Assembly: GCF_000716445.1 (NCBI RefSeq)
Contig: NZ_JNWK01000013.1
Span: 1 to 64,000, forward strand
Direction: 5' to 3'
Length of the DNA stretch: 64,000 nt
Origin: Streptomyces wedmorensis
GTDB taxonomy: Bacteria > Actinomycetota > Actinomycetes > Streptomycetales > Streptomycetaceae
Both the position numbers and the translations under genes were made by a program. The notes below the pieces were generated by a model. The model was not told where the DNA came from, ran no database searches, and saw nothing but the letters and a program-made list of their open reading frames with translations. Below are positions 63,574 to 64,000 of this stretch, piece by piece (position 1 is the first letter of the stretch; every line of letters starts with the position of its first letter).

Positions 63574-64000
63574 GTGTCCGACTTCAGCTTCGACCTCGAC
63601 GCCGTCACCGCCGCCCCCAGCCGTGACCTGCTCACGCCCGACAACGCGATGATGCTGTTCGTCGATCACCAGCCGCAGATGTTCTTCGGCGCCGCCAGCG
63701 CCGACCGCGTCGCCGTCATCAACGCCACCGTGGGCCTGGCCAAGGCCGCCAAGGTCTTCGACGTCCCCGTCGTCCTGTCCACCGTGGCCGCCGCCTCCTT
63801 CTCCGGCCCCATCCTGCCGCAGCTGCGCGAGGTCTTCCCCAAGCACGACATAGTCGACCGGACCTCCATGAACGCCTGGGAGGACGCGGCCCTGGTGGAA
63901 GCCGTCAAGGCGACCGGCCGCCACAAGATCGTGCTCAGCGGCCTGTGGACCGAGGTCTGCCTGGTCCTGCCCGCCCTGTCCGCACTCAGCCAGGGCTACG
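63574..64000 (+). CDS. Isochorismatase-family cysteine hydrolase (partial, runs off the window)
   Basis: The first 142 codons are visible. MLFVDHQPQMFFG (Asp31) and GLWTEVCLVLP (Cys129) provide two members of the D-K-C catalytic triad; the fold is that of YcaC-like isochorismatase-family hydrolases, many of which cleave amides. GTG 63574 follows GGAAGGG. The gene is truncated by the window edge. It probably belongs to the same message as the amidohydrolase gene 74 bases upstream. Confidence 0.88.
   Translation, partial: MSDFSFDLDAVTAAPSRDLLTPDNAMMLFVDHQPQMFFGAASADRVAVINATVGLAKAAKVFDVPVVLSTVAAASFSGPILPQLREVFPKHDIVDRTSMNAWEDAALVEAVKATGRHKIVLSGLWTEVCLVLPALSALSQGY

Overview
The window is high-GC actinobacterial chromosome and looks like Streptomyces. 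Evidence: codon third positions are overwhelmingly G/C; GTG starts and ATGA/GTGA overlaps are common; there are many secreted proteins and lipoproteins; regulators of the RpiR, GntR-FCD, MarR, TetR, AraC and Lrp families are abundant; and transposase and integrase relics of streptomycete type are present. The mix of catabolic clusters and decayed genes is typical of a chromosome arm or genomic island rather than the conserved core.

Layout. 0-5 kb: tail of a PP2C-type phosphatase gene, a membrane protein, a DUF1269 protein, a TMEM175-type channel and a CPA1 Na+/H+ antiporter. 5.2-8.0 kb: a mobile-DNA graveyard (DDE transposase relic, frameshifted IS5 transposase, integrase relic, arylsulfatase 3' relic). 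8.1-18.7 kb: a coherent catabolic locus with aspartate ammonia-lyase, two secreted cyanophycinase-like S51 enzymes, a polar amino-acid ABC transporter with two binding lipoproteins, an M20 dipeptidase-like enzyme and an RpiR regulator. 18.9-21.6 kb: MarR plus MMPL exporter. 22.1-23.9 kb: wreck of a carotenoid locus (crtB, crtI, DUF1295). 24.0-28.1 kb: second RpiR paralogue, TPR-protein relic, TetR and a sortase-anchored beta-helix protein. 28.4-44.7 kb: a 13-gene cluster, GntR-led, with a Dpp-type ABC transporter, enolase-superfamily enzyme, SDR, RraA-like aldolase, secreted glycosidase, GlcD/GlcF-like oxidase and an aldehyde dehydrogenase. 44.8-46.5 kb: second graveyard with relics of the same integrase and DDE transposase families as the first. 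46.6-52.9 kb: CBM-GH16, alpha/beta hydrolase, MHS transporter, M20D amidohydrolase and Lrp regulator. 52.9-54.6 kb: broken MFS gene and IS630 relic. 54.9-64 kb: hydrolases and reductases with TetR and AraC regulators, and an operon (hydrolase, YaaH-like protein, YtcJ-like amidohydrolase, isochorismatase-like) that runs off the end.

How it fits together. The most interesting system is at 8.1-18.7 kb. Secreted cyanophycinases could release beta-Asp-Arg dipeptides outside the cell, the lipoprotein/ABC system could import them, the cytoplasmic M20 enzyme could split them, and AspA would convert aspartate to fumarate and ammonia. No cyanophycin synthetase is seen, so this would be scavenging of another organism's polymer. 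The 28-45 kb cluster reads as uptake and non-phosphorylative oxidation of a sugar acid or oligosaccharide released by its own secreted glycosidase; its substrate cannot be told from sequence. The two graveyards carry same-orientation integrase relics about 38 kb apart, both preceded by the same short hairpin, so the segment between them may be an old island.
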